From JBKBIP01 sp046297495 (GTDB lineage: Bacteria > Planctomycetota > Planctomycetia > Gemmatales > Gemmataceae): DNA of 64,000 nt. This document shows, piece by piece, positions 34,528 to 42,786 of this stretch. Below the pieces are notes generated by a model. It worked only from the letters and a program-made list of their open reading frames with translations, did no database searches and had not been told where the DNA came from. A program made the translations under genes and the position numbers. The number at the start of each line of letters is the position of its first letter. The stretch's first letter is position 1. The stretch is from NCBI GenBank assembly GCA_046297495.1, contig JBKBIP010000023.1, positions 38,204-102,203 on the forward strand. The letters run 5' to 3'.

Positions 34528-36078
34528 TCACTCCATCACCTCCGCCAATGCCGCTCGCAGCTTGGCCCCAACTTCCGGCTGCACCATTTGCACGTAGGCG
34601 ATCTTGCCCAGCAGCCAGGCGCGGAAGTGCGGCAGGCCGGCGCGATTTTGGGCGTCGAGGCCCTCTTTCTGGGCGCGGTGCAGGATGGCCCGCAGTCGGC
34701 GAATTTCGCGGCGCGACACGCCGGGGCGATCATTGACAACCAAGCCGGTCACACGCTGGGCCGTGTTGCGGCGCAAGACCCGGCTTTTCTTCTCATTGAC
34801 GAGGAACCCTTCCGCTTGGGCCAGATGACGCACGCGCGCCATCAAGTAGCCGACGCGGGCGTTCAGTTCATCCGGGCCAGAGAAGGTCAAGTCGTCGGCG
34901 TAGCGGGTGTAGGTCAGTCCCATCTTGTTGGCCAGGCCGGTCAGCCGTTTGTCGAGCCGGCGCGCGACCTGGTTGGACAAGGCTGGGCTGGTGCAGGCCC
35001 CTTGCGGCAAGCCGCGCGGAGCGGTGGCGACGTGGAAGATTTGGCCGGCGTACTCCACCCGGCGGCGCGGGCATTCGGTACACAGCAAAGCCAGGATGGT
35101 GGCCACGGCGGGGGAATAGCCGAGCCGCTCAAACACGCCGCGGACGCGCGGACAGGTGATGCGCGGAAAGAAATTCTCCAGGTCCATGTTGACGATGACT
35201 GCCCGCTGAACGTGCGGCTGGGCGTTGCTGACGATGCTGCGTCCCGGAATAAAGCCATGCGCTGCCGGCTCATAGGACAGCTGGTTGAGGATGTGGTCGA
35301 GAATCCAGCGTTGGGCGGCGGCCAGGGTGCGGTGCGGGGCGCTAAGCAGGCGCGTGCCGCCGCCGCGTTTGGGGACGGTGAAGGTGACATAATGCACCCG
35401 CTGGGCCGCCTCGTTGTGATACGCCAGCCAACGCAGGCGTGGGATGGTCAAGCCCAGGGCCGCCGCCAGCTCGGCAGGAGTGCTCAACACTGGCAACCCC
35501 GCTGCTCGCAGCTGCTCGCTGTTGCTGGCACGGTCATGGAGCCGAGACGACACACCCCGCCCCAGGAACAGAATGTCGGTCGCCCGGCGCTGGGCGCTGG
35601 CCTCGGCGCGGCGGCGTTTCCGTTCCGCCGCCTCGGCCTTCTTCTGTTCCTTGATCCTGGCCCGCTGCTCCCGATCCGCTTCGACTGCCGCTTCCCCCTG
35701 CAAGCCGGCCAATTGCCCCAGACCGAAACGCAGGGGCCGCAGTTGCTCCATTTGAGCGCCGACCTGATGAATCTCCACCAATTGTTCCGGCGTGAGCAAG
35801 CCGTGTGTCACCAAAGCGCGATCGATCAGCTGGGTGCGCGGATCATCGGCGGGTGGAATCAAATCGCGCCGACCAAACCACGCTCCCCGGCGTACATCGC
35901 CCGCCGCCTCTTTCAATTCATCTCGACCGATGGGCAGGAAATCCGAAGCATCCAAGCCCAGCGCATCGCCGGAGGGGGGCGGAGTCACGGCAGGCGGCGC
36001 CGGCAACACGGGCGGCGTTTCTTCCTCTACTTTCCCCTTGCCAGTCAGTTTCTGGAAAATCCAGTCGAACAAACTCAT
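34528..36078 (-). CDS. Retron-type reverse transcriptase with long N-terminal extension
   Basis: 516 residues from ATG 36078 (GAGGCG 6 bases upstream). The RT domain spans about residues 205-510: region with HGFIPGRS (274-281), retron signature NAxxH (Asn285-His289), catalytic Asp299 in NMDLENFF, GLPQG (356-360), catalytic YADD (393-396) and retron signature VTG (443-445) followed by LVVN. NAxxH plus VTG separates retron RTs from group II intron and DGR enzymes. The first ~200 residues hold a Pro-rich linker and a charged helix (about 130-165, AEADREQRARIKEQKK...ERKRRR). An extended N-terminus is also known in myxobacterial Mx162-type RTs. It would make msDNA from the ncRNA just upstream. No obvious toxin or effector gene adjoins it. 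Confidence 0.9.
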   Translation of the reverse strand: MSLFDWIFQKLTGKGKVEEETPPVLPAPPAVTPPPSGDALGLDASDFLPIGRDELKEAAGDVRRGAWFGRRDLIPPADDPRTQLIDRALVTHGLLTPEQLVEIHQVGAQMEQLRPLRFGLGQLAGLQGEAAVEADREQRARIKEQKKAEAAERKRRRAEASAQRRATDILFLGRGVSSRLHDRASNSEQLRAAGLPVLSTPAELAAALGLTIPRLRWLAYHNEAAQRVHYVTFTVPKRGGGTRLLSAPHRTLAAAQRWILDHILNQLSYEPAAHGFIPGRSIVSNAQPHVQRAVIVNMDLENFFPRITCPRVRGVFERLGYSPAVATILALLCTECPRRRVEYAGQIFHVATAPRGLPQGACTSPALSNQVARRLDKRLTGLANKMGLTYTRYADDLTFSGPDELNARVGYLMARVRHLAQAEGFLVNEKKSRVLRRNTAQRVTGLVVNDRPGVSRREIRRLRAILHRAQKEGLDAQNRAGLPHFRAWLLGKIAYVQMVQPEVGAKLRAALAEVME

Positions 36079-36098
36079 CGATGCGCCTCGTGACCAAA

Positions 36099-36314
36099 AA
36101 TGGGGACCGGCGGCTTCGACTTCGAAGTACCGACCAGGGACGTTCACCGAGGCCCGACCGGACTGCTAGAGGTCGGAAACCCCGTTGCCTCAGTCCGACC
36201 CCTAGCAGTCTGGTCGGGCTAAAGAACAACGGCCCTGGGGACGCATACGCAGGCAAACTCAACCACGGCGGAACACCGCGGCAATACAGGCTCGAAACGC
36301 CGCCGATCCCCATT
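36099..36314 (-). ncRNA. Predicted retron msr-msd RNA
   Basis: On the minus strand a1 (36314 to 36299, AATGGGGATCGGCGGC) is complementary to a2 (36114 to 36099, GCCGCCGGTCCCCATT) over 16 bp with one G-T pair. A 2-base bulge and then TTCGA/TCGAA (36292-36296 with 36115-36119) extend the pairing. Directly after that lies AGC with a candidate branching G at 36291, as in known retrons. The msr part (about 36290-36240) has a small CCGCGG...CGTGG hairpin; the msd part is the long hairpin at 36134-36238. a2 ends 20 bases before the RT start. A TTGACA at 36346-36341 lies at the right distance for transcription to start at a1, but no good -10 was seen. Confidence 0.78.
36134..36238 (-). repeat. msd long hairpin of the retron
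   Basis: A 26-bp stem (36152-36177 with 36194-36219; one mismatch and one G-T pair) encloses a 16-base loop. It is extended by CGTT/AACG (36141-36144, 36228-36231) and CCAGGG/CCCTGG (36134-36139, 36233-36238). There is no T-run on either side, so it is not a terminator. As cDNA it would give msDNA of about 105 nt or slightly more. Confidence 0.75.
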
Positions 36315-36379
36315 GTCTTTTTGCGGGGGGGCAGAGGGTTTGTCAATGAAAAAAACCGCTTCGTTGGTTCGGGATGCCG

Positions 36380-36433
36380 AAAAAGGGGGCGCGACTCGAT
36401 TTTGATGGCAAATACGAGTCGCGTCCCCTTTTT
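36380..36433 (-). terminator. Intrinsic terminator, probably working in both directions
   Basis: AAAAAGGGGGCGCGACTCG (36380-36398) pairs with CGAGTCGCGTCCCCTTTTT (36415-36433) with one G-T pair and a 16-base loop. Reading on the minus strand it begins 4 bases after the stop of the Tat-secreted protein gene and ends in TTTTT. It separates that gene from the retron, implying that the retron has its own promoter. Confidence 0.75.
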
Positions 36434-36437
36434 CTTG

Positions 36438-37661
36438 TCATTCCACCGCCTGGTAGCGCACCTGCAACTGAGGCGTTTCGATGCGCTGATAGCCGGATGT
36501 CTTACTGTGGATGAGGAAATCCAACATACCGCCGGTCAGTAGCGTGCGTTCCACCGGGTAGGTCGCCTTGCCTGTCACCATCATGGCGGCGACGTGGTGG
36601 ACCAGCAAACTGAAATGGTCGCGCTGCGGTTTGGGCAGCTCGTACCAACAGGCCAACGGCTCTTTCTGGCCGCGCACGCGGCCGGCAAACGCGAATTCGC
36701 CGAAATGTCGCGGCGACAGGTAGGCGGCGGCTCGGAAGCCGTCGCGATATTCGATCAAATACACCAAGGCGTCGCGGTCGTCTTCCTCGACCGCTTTCTG
36801 GCCGCGAATGGGACATTTACTTAAGGCCGCGTCGAGCAGCCGCCGATCCCATAGCCCCTTGCTCGCCGCGTCCCAGGCGGCTTGCCCTTGCAAGCACTGC
36901 ACCGCCTTCACGCCGGTTTCACCGCCGGGACGGCGTTCCGTCATCACTTGCAGTCCTTCCAGGGTGTGAAAACCGTAGCTCTCAAAATGGCCATGCCCCA
37001 CCGACAGGGCCGACTCCCAAGGGGTGTCGCGCTTGGGGCGCAAATCGGGATGGCGATGCGTCACGGGAATCGACGAGCCGGCCATAAGCGGAAATCCCAG
37101 CTCCCGACTTTGATCGTAAATCCATTTGGCGTCGCCCCAATTGTAGGCCAAGTGCTTGTCATTAAAGACCGGCGCGACGCGCTGGCTGTCCCGAAAGACT
37201 TTGATGACTTCCTCAAAGAAACGGCGGCGGGGATAGAGCTTTTGGCCGCGTTCATTCAGCGGATAGTCGCCATGCTCGGCCACGATGAGCACGCCATCAA
37301 CGGCCAGCTGGTCGCCGCCCAAAGTCAAGGCTTCGGCCATGGTGTCATACAGCGGCACTTTCCAGCGGTTGGCGATGGGCCGGCCAATGTCTTGATCGTT
37401 GACCTGCTCGATGTAGAGCGAAGCCACCTGGCACGGCGGCGGATAGCCCTTGCCCAGGACGGCGTAGCCTTCCATGAAGCGGGTGACGATGTTATCGGCA
37501 TGACTGTAGCGGTGATAGGTGGTCACCAGGGCCGCCACTTTGCGCGGCGACTTCGGCGGCAGGATGGTTTGCCCCGCGCTGACGCCGGGCAGCACCAGCG
37601 CCGCCCCCGCGCTCAGGGTGGAACCGAGAAAACGCCGCCGGGTGGGAAGATGGAATGTCAT
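36438..37661 (-). CDS. Tat-exported protein of unknown function, planctomycete type
   Basis: 407 residues. The N-terminus TRRRFLGSTLSAGAALVLPG is a twin-arginine signal. The mature part starts KVAALVTTYHRYSHADNIVTRFMEGY and includes DGVLIVAEHGDYPLNERGQKLYPRRRFFEE and LMAGSSIPVTHRHPD, conserved-looking segments with several His/Asp/Glu residues. It resembles secreted planctomycete proteins sometimes grouped near oxidoreductase-like (Gfo/Idh) folds, but no cofactor motif is convincing, so function is left open. Its gene ends at a strong terminator just upstream of the retron RNA. Confidence 0.7.
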   Translation of the reverse strand: MTFHLPTRRRFLGSTLSAGAALVLPGVSAGQTILPPKSPRKVAALVTTYHRYSHADNIVTRFMEGYAVLGKGYPPPCQVASLYIEQVNDQDIGRPIANRWKVPLYDTMAEALTLGGDQLAVDGVLIVAEHGDYPLNERGQKLYPRRRFFEEVIKVFRDSQRVAPVFNDKHLAYNWGDAKWIYDQSRELGFPLMAGSSIPVTHRHPDLRPKRDTPWESALSVGHGHFESYGFHTLEGLQVMTERRPGGETGVKAVQCLQGQAAWDAASKGLWDRRLLDAALSKCPIRGQKAVEEDDRDALVYLIEYRDGFRAAAYLSPRHFGEFAFAGRVRGQKEPLACWYELPKPQRDHFSLLVHHVAAMMVTGKATYPVERTLLTGGMLDFLIHSKTSGYQRIETPQLQVRYQAVE

Positions 37662-37725
37662 GGTGTAGTCTCGCGAGGTAAAAAGTAAGCGCGGGGTGGT
37701 TAAACCCCTGGTGCGTCGCGGCTAA

Positions 37726-37745
37726 CAGGGGGCTTGCGCCCCCTG
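37726..37745 (-). terminator. GC-rich hairpin after fabI
   Basis: CAGGGGGC (37726-37733) pairs with GCCCCCTG (37738-37745) around a TTGC loop, 19 bases after the fabI stop on the minus strand. No T-tract follows, so terminator function is moderate in likelihood. Confidence 0.45.
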
Positions 37746-37763
37746 CTCGCTTATGGTTCGTTT

Positions 37764-38645
37764 TCACACGCCCATCACATTGTAGCCGCAATCGACGTAG
37801 AGCACATGCCCGGTGATGCCGGAGGCCAATGGGCTGCACAAAAACACGGTGCTGTTGGCGACCTCCTCGGGCGTGATGCCGCGCGGCAGCGGCGAACGCT
37901 CGGCGGCGTAGTCGATCATTTGCTGAATGTCGCCGATGGCGCTGGCGGCCCGCGACGCATAGGGGCCAGCCGAGATCAAATTGACGCGGATGTTCTTGCG
38001 CCCCAGATTGCTGGCCAGCTGCTTGGCATCGATTTGCAGGGCGGCTTTGGCCGTGGACATGCCGCCGCCATAGTGTGGCACCACCCGGTCCCCCCCCAGA
38101 TACGTCAAGCCGACCACCGACGCGCCGCCGGGGCGATCCTCCATCAACGGCAACGCCGCCCGGCATAGGGCTGTCAGCGAATAGGAGCTGATGCTCAGAG
38201 CCGTCAGGTACGCTTGCCGGCTGGTCTGGATCATGGGATTCTTGATTTCCGGGCTGAAGGCGACGCTGTGAATCAAAATGTCGATGGCATCGTAATCCTT
38301 GCGCAAGTTGTCCATCATCCCTTGAATGGTGAAGTCGCCATGCTTGTTCCAGCGGCGGTCGTTGCGGGTCTTTTCATCAACACTGTCCAGGTTGTCGTAG
38401 CCAACATCGCAGGCCAACACTTTTTCGACTGTCAGCGTGCCGGCGTCATAAGGCAGTATGCGGCTCTCGGCGTCGGCGTCGCGCGTGAGAATGCTTTCGA
38501 CGATGCCGACCATGCGCGGATGGCAGGCGAACACCAGCCGCGCGCCGGCCGCTTGCAACGCCTTGGAGATATACCAGGCGAAACTTTGATTATCGCCTAC
38601 GCCTGTCACCACGGCGATTTTCCCGCTTAAATCCAGAGGAATCAT
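37764..38645 (-). CDS. fabI: Enoyl-[acyl-carrier-protein] reductase, plant/plastid-type FabI
   Basis: 293 residues from ATG 38645 (GAGGG 5 bases upstream). An N-terminal SDR-type nucleotide-binding region (DLSGKIAVVTGVGDNQSFAW) is followed by a long insertion typical of the plant/chlamydial subgroup. The active site reads HYGGGMSTAKAAL, a Tyr-x7-Lys spacing as in plant ENR instead of the Tyr-x6-Lys of E. coli FabI, and the C-terminus CSPLASGITGHVLYVDCGYNVMG matches plastid enzymes. It reduces trans-2-enoyl-ACP in the last step of each fatty-acid elongation round. It lies alone, not in a fab cluster. Confidence 0.92.
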   Translation of the reverse strand: MIPLDLSGKIAVVTGVGDNQSFAWYISKALQAAGARLVFACHPRMVGIVESILTRDADAESRILPYDAGTLTVEKVLACDVGYDNLDSVDEKTRNDRRWNKHGDFTIQGMMDNLRKDYDAIDILIHSVAFSPEIKNPMIQTSRQAYLTALSISSYSLTALCRAALPLMEDRPGGASVVGLTYLGGDRVVPHYGGGMSTAKAALQIDAKQLASNLGRKNIRVNLISAGPYASRAASAIGDIQQMIDYAAERSPLPRGITPEEVANSTVFLCSPLASGITGHVLYVDCGYNVMGV

Positions 38646-38988
38646 GATACCCTCTAAGTGCGCTGGATGAACCGAAGGGAGCAACCAGGAGGACGCGGCC
38701 ATCCCGGACCCGCATCACGTCTAGCAAATCCTTGAAAAAGGGGCAAGATGAACTGAATGCGATCCAGCCCAGAGTCTCACGCCATGCCGTGAAGACACGA
38801 AGGGGGCACGAAAGAGGTTATCCGCTTGGGAACGAAAAGGAAACAAGAGGATGCACCGCAATCCCATGCATACCTGGATTGGTTGGGCTTGTCCCGGAGA
38901 GGGGCGGAGCCGCGACCGTCCGGGAGCGGGGGAGACCGCTTTCAGACGGTCGCGGCTCGAAGGTTCTTGCTGGCCGGAGTAATAATAC
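38646..38988. other. Intergenic region (343 bp) with a palindromic repeat element
   Basis: No gene was recognised. At 38907-38920 GAGCCGCGACCGTC pairs exactly with GACGGTCGCGGCTC at 38945-38958, with an internal GGGAGCGGGGGAGACCGC segment. Palindromes built on CGCGACCGT/ACGGTCGCG are, from memory, frequent between genes in planctomycete genomes, so this is probably one copy of a dispersed repeat. Confidence 0.5.
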
Positions 38989-39222
38989 TCACGCCAACAC
39001 CTGGCGTGCGTCTTCCGGCGTGATCTTGCTGCCGGGTTTGTCGAGCTTCGCGCTCAACCAGCTCAAGATGGCAGGGGTGTACGGTGGGCTACTCTGGCGC
39101 AAAATTTCCTGCATGCGCTGATCGCGGCGGGTGCGTTCTTTCGACTTGCGAATGCCGTTGCGATGGCGTGACTCTTTCATGTCGGCCGCTCGTTGTTCGC
39201 GGCGGATGCGTCTGGCGCCCAT
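38989..39222 (-). CDS. Small basic protein, unknown function
   Basis: 77 residues from ATG 39222 with a strong ribosome site (GGGAGGT, 5 bases upstream). The N-terminal 40 residues are very rich in Arg and Lys (MGARRIRREQRAADMKESRHRNGIRKSKERTRRDQRM). The C-terminal half (YTPAILSWLSAKLDKPGSKITPEDARQVL) looks like a short helical domain. It could be an RNA- or DNA-binding protein. It sits between fabI and the FtsH-operon 3' end on the same strand, 120 bp from the latter. Confidence 0.65.
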   Translation of the reverse strand: MGARRIRREQRAADMKESRHRNGIRKSKERTRRDQRMQEILRQSSPPYTPAILSWLSAKLDKPGSKITPEDARQVLA

Positions 39223-39342
39223 GATGGACCTCCCGGAATGACATTCTGCTCATCTGTAAAAAGAAAACCATAGCAAATCCAGGCGGCATCGAAAAGGGGG
39301 GCCGCCAGACAACAGGGCCATTCCAGATAGGCAGCGTTCGCC

Positions 39343-42300
39343 CTATGTTGGATTCTGTTTCTCCAGCCAAACGCGCATGTCCTGATGGATGCGACGGCGG
39401 ACCAGATATTCGTCTTCATCGAGCCAGCGCCGCACCGTTGATCCCAGCGTGAAATCTTCCTGCACCACGGCGCGCACCACAGCTTCGACCACTTCAAGCT
39501 GCGTGTACGAGAAGTGCGTGTTCAAGGTGCTCATCGGGTCTTGGATGCGATGCAGACGATGAAACAGCTCATCGATGCGTTGCAGGGCCAAGCCAACGGG
39601 AGCTTGGCCGAGCGTGGCGATGTAGGCGCGGGTCAGGGGGACTTGGTCGCGCGGGGGCAACATGCCCTGGAGCAGCACGGCCCGCGCTTCATCGAGCACG
39701 GCTTCCGCTGGCTCGTCCTTCCCCGCGTGGAACCAGCCGGCCGCCACGTGCAGCAGACCGCGCAAGGCCAGCGGCAACTGGGAACGGGGACGTTCACGCA
39801 AGGATGTCCAATTTTGTCCCCCCAGAATGACATCGGTGATATGCTTCAGCAGCCGGTCCATCTCTGGTTGCAGGCCGAGCTTGCGCAGGCCACGAAAACA
39901 GGCGCCGCCCAGAGCGGCGGAGGCGTTGATGGCGGCCCGTGCCTGCGGTTGATCGAGCAACCAATGGAAGCGTTCGACGCCGGCCTGCACATGGGCGGCT
40001 TGGTCGTAGTGACCCGCCACGAACAAATAATGGTCGAGCAAATCAATGGTCAAATGGTGGTCCACGGGTCCTTCCCAGACCCCAGGCATTCGTGCCAGCA
40101 AATCGAGAGCAAACGCTTCCCCCACGCGCGGCGCCGCTTGGAGTCCCGCCAGCAAGATACGGGGACGCCCCGAAGCCAAGGGGCCGTCCTGGCCAGCCAG
40201 CTCCAACAGTCGGCCGACGCGGGCGGCGATCTCCTCCCGATCCGTGAGCTGGGCCAGGGCGAGCAAAGTGTTTTGTAGCTCGTCGTAGTGTCGGCGGCGC
40301 ACCTTGCCTTCATAGGGGTCTGGGGGAGTGAGTGGTTCCAGAATGCGCGACCGCTGCATCAGCCACTTGATTTTGTATTTGTCCGCTTCGGGCAGAGTAT
40401 CCAGGCGGCGCAGCATATCAGCCGGGAAGGAACCGATCGGGGTCTTGTTGTTCACCACTTCATCGATGCGTTGGCGATAGGCGTCGCGCAGGAAACGATG
40501 CACTTCGTCTTGATAGGCCAATATCTCGTCGGCCTTGCGGACCAGCTGGTGACTGCCGCTGATCTCTCCCAAGCGTGCCAGGCCCCAAGCAATGGTCAAG
40601 CCGGCGTAGGCTTGCGTGGCAGTCAGGGCTGAGTCGCGCCCTTCCCCTTGCAACCGGCCAATCCAGCGCTGCGCTCGTTCCGGCAAATGAACCAGCCACT
40701 CGCGCACGGTCTGGAAACGTTCGTTGGCATGTTGGTCAGCGAAGCGCAACAAGCTGGGCAGGTCGTGATCGAGGCTCAGGCCGTGCCCATAGAGCCGTTT
40801 GAGCAACCGATCGCGTGCGCGGGCCAAGAGTAGGACATCCTCTTGGGTCAACTTGGCCATGCTGAGCCATGCCAGCCAAACGGCCCGCACCGGCAGCAAT
40901 CCCTCGTGCTCCTCCAGACATTGCCGCACCCAGCCCAGATGGCGCAGCAGGCTGACCGGCGGCGCGTCCTGCTGTTCGGCCCAAACGACATAGGCGGCCA
41001 GCGCTCGCACATCGCTGGGCTTGGTCAAAGCCAGCAGCCGTTCCAAGTCCGCCTCCGTCACGCGGCGTCCCGTCTCATGGGCTTCGGCCCGCAACCAACC
41101 CCAGCACCATAACGCCGATGGTTGCTCCATGCTCCACAAGGCGTTGAGCCAACAGAGCGCGGCATCGTTGGTGTGACCCAACGTGGTATATACGCCGGCG
41201 AGTTCCGGCCACAGGTTGCGGCGTTCGGGACTATCCAAAGGTCCTTTCAGCGTCAGAAAGCGACTTTCCAAAAAGCGACGGCGTTGCGGCAAGCCTACCG
41301 GCTTGGCGGGTAACGATTTCTGGTCCTGCGCGGGTGGGGGCTGGCTCGAAAGCTCGGTGGCGGAGCGCGACTCGTCGGCGCTCGCTGCCGGCGGCGTGGA
41401 CTCCATGGGCTTGGACTGCCAGAGCGTGCGCAGCGCCTGTTGGCCCCAGCCGACCCAACCACGGACGCGCTGGCGCAACGGGCGTGGCGCGGGAGTCAGC
41501 GGTTTCTTGCCGAGCTGTTGCTTGATCCGTGCCAGCGAACCCCCTTCCTCGGCGAAGGTATAGTCCTCCAATCGCCAGTATTCCGAGGCTTCCCAGGGGA
41601 CCAGCTTCGCGGTCGGATGCGCGAGCTGGTAATGGACCCAACCACGCAACGGCGTGAACGCGGCGTGGGGCACGTTGGCCAGCTCGAACCGTCCCCCTTC
41701 CGCCGGCAGAAGCCAAACCAGTCGCGCCGGATCGCTGGCCAACAGGGTCCGCGCCACGTCACGGCGCGGCGTTGGCGACAAATTCATGCCACAGGGGACA
41801 AACAAATTCGGCAACTTCAAATAGGATCGATAAGCCCGCGCGTCGAGCACCAGCACCGGCGGGGGACGGGAGGATAGGTCTCTGTCGGACGGACTAACGC
41901 GCAGCACCAGCACAGTCCGGTCGGCGTGAACCGCGCTGGCCAACGAGAGCCTACCAAGCAGCTCCTCATCGGCGCTGCGCGCCAAGGCTGCGATTTGCTC
42001 GAACGGGGAATCATCGAGGACCCATAATTCCGCCGGTTCGGAACCAGGGCCAGGCACCAGACGCAAGGGGATGTCTAGGGGATTGTGGAAAGGCACATCG
42101 CGCCCCCCGCCGCGCGCGCCCACGGCCCAGCGCTGCGGCGATTCGGCAAAGTTTTTCTTTTCCGCCAAACGCCCACCATGAGGATGGCGCAGCAGCAAGA
42201 TATGGCCAGGAGGGGGATGGATCAGATCGGCCAAGGCATGGCGATAACCAATTTCAACCCAGACATCGGGCGCTTGTTCCAGGTAGGCACGCACCTCATC

Positions 42301-42768
42301 CTCGACATGGCGCTCCAGGATTTGAAACGGCGTGAGGCGCGGTGGAATGACACAATAAAGCAAATAACGTGTTGCCCCATTGTCGTGCCAGTCTTGAGCG
42401 AAACAAGCGGCGTTGTTGAGCCGATGGATTACCCGGGCGATCCGAGTCAGCAGCGAATGGGATGGTACGTCGAACAACACGGGGACTGAAGCGGCGGGCA
42501 TGGAGACGCGCGGTTGGAGTTCCAACAATTCCAGCCAACATTGCAACAAACGAGCCGGCACCGGGGGCGGCTGGTCGTGAATCTCCACGCTTTGTCGGAG
42601 CAAGCGCGCTTGATACACCGGCAGCAGCAGACCCAACGGTTGCAACCAGACCCGGCCGGTCTCCTCCACCGCGACATGGGCCGGCGTGTGCAGCACCTCG
42701 GCGGGCACGATCCCCATCGCCAGCAGGTGGCGCAAGTCATCCAGCTTGGAGAAAACCAACCACGGCAT
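39343..42768 (-). CDS. Large FtsH-operon protein A (paralogue of the upstream gene)
   Basis: 1,141 residues from ATG 42768 (a TTG two codons earlier is possible). It has no Walker, vWA (DxSxS) or protease motif. It is co-linear with the next upstream gene product: shared blocks are YLKLPNLFVPCG (about residue 315), APDVWVEIGYRHAL...IHP near the N-terminus, and RRWLDEDEYLVRRRIH at the C-terminus. The N-terminal ~400 residues look alpha/beta; a Pro/Ser/Gln-rich linker follows, then ~600 residues of mostly helical repeats. It is last in the operon, 18 bp after the paralogue. Likely a scaffold or target-binding subunit; function unproven. Confidence 0.7.
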   Translation of the reverse strand: MPWLVFSKLDDLRHLLAMGIVPAEVLHTPAHVAVEETGRVWLQPLGLLLPVYQARLLRQSVEIHDQPPPVPARLLQCWLELLELQPRVSMPAASVPVLFDVPSHSLLTRIARVIHRLNNAACFAQDWHDNGATRYLLYCVIPPRLTPFQILERHVEDEVRAYLEQAPDVWVEIGYRHALADLIHPPPGHILLLRHPHGGRLAEKKNFAESPQRWAVGARGGGRDVPFHNPLDIPLRLVPGPGSEPAELWVLDDSPFEQIAALARSADEELLGRLSLASAVHADRTVLVLRVSPSDRDLSSRPPPVLVLDARAYRSYLKLPNLFVPCGMNLSPTPRRDVARTLLASDPARLVWLLPAEGGRFELANVPHAAFTPLRGWVHYQLAHPTAKLVPWEASEYWRLEDYTFAEEGGSLARIKQQLGKKPLTPAPRPLRQRVRGWVGWGQQALRTLWQSKPMESTPPAASADESRSATELSSQPPPAQDQKSLPAKPVGLPQRRRFLESRFLTLKGPLDSPERRNLWPELAGVYTTLGHTNDAALCWLNALWSMEQPSALWCWGWLRAEAHETGRRVTEADLERLLALTKPSDVRALAAYVVWAEQQDAPPVSLLRHLGWVRQCLEEHEGLLPVRAVWLAWLSMAKLTQEDVLLLARARDRLLKRLYGHGLSLDHDLPSLLRFADQHANERFQTVREWLVHLPERAQRWIGRLQGEGRDSALTATQAYAGLTIAWGLARLGEISGSHQLVRKADEILAYQDEVHRFLRDAYRQRIDEVVNNKTPIGSFPADMLRRLDTLPEADKYKIKWLMQRSRILEPLTPPDPYEGKVRRRHYDELQNTLLALAQLTDREEIAARVGRLLELAGQDGPLASGRPRILLAGLQAAPRVGEAFALDLLARMPGVWEGPVDHHLTIDLLDHYLFVAGHYDQAAHVQAGVERFHWLLDQPQARAAINASAALGGACFRGLRKLGLQPEMDRLLKHITDVILGGQNWTSLRERPRSQLPLALRGLLHVAAGWFHAGKDEPAEAVLDEARAVLLQGMLPPRDQVPLTRAYIATLGQAPVGLALQRIDELFHRLHRIQDPMSTLNTHFSYTQLEVVEAVVRAVVQEDFTLGSTVRRWLDEDEYLVRRRIHQDMRVWLEKQNPT

Positions 42769-42786
42769 AGTCAAAGACCTGTCATT

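Noticed and set aside
34009..36093. 694-codon open frame on the plus strand across the RT gene
   Set aside because: Antisense shadow of the RT and coaB genes; no family likeness, no ribosome site, and the reverse frame has clear RT motifs.
36152..36219. Long hairpin as a transcription terminator
   Set aside because: No T-run on either side and it lies inside complementary a1/a2 arms directly before a retron RT, which fits an msd better.
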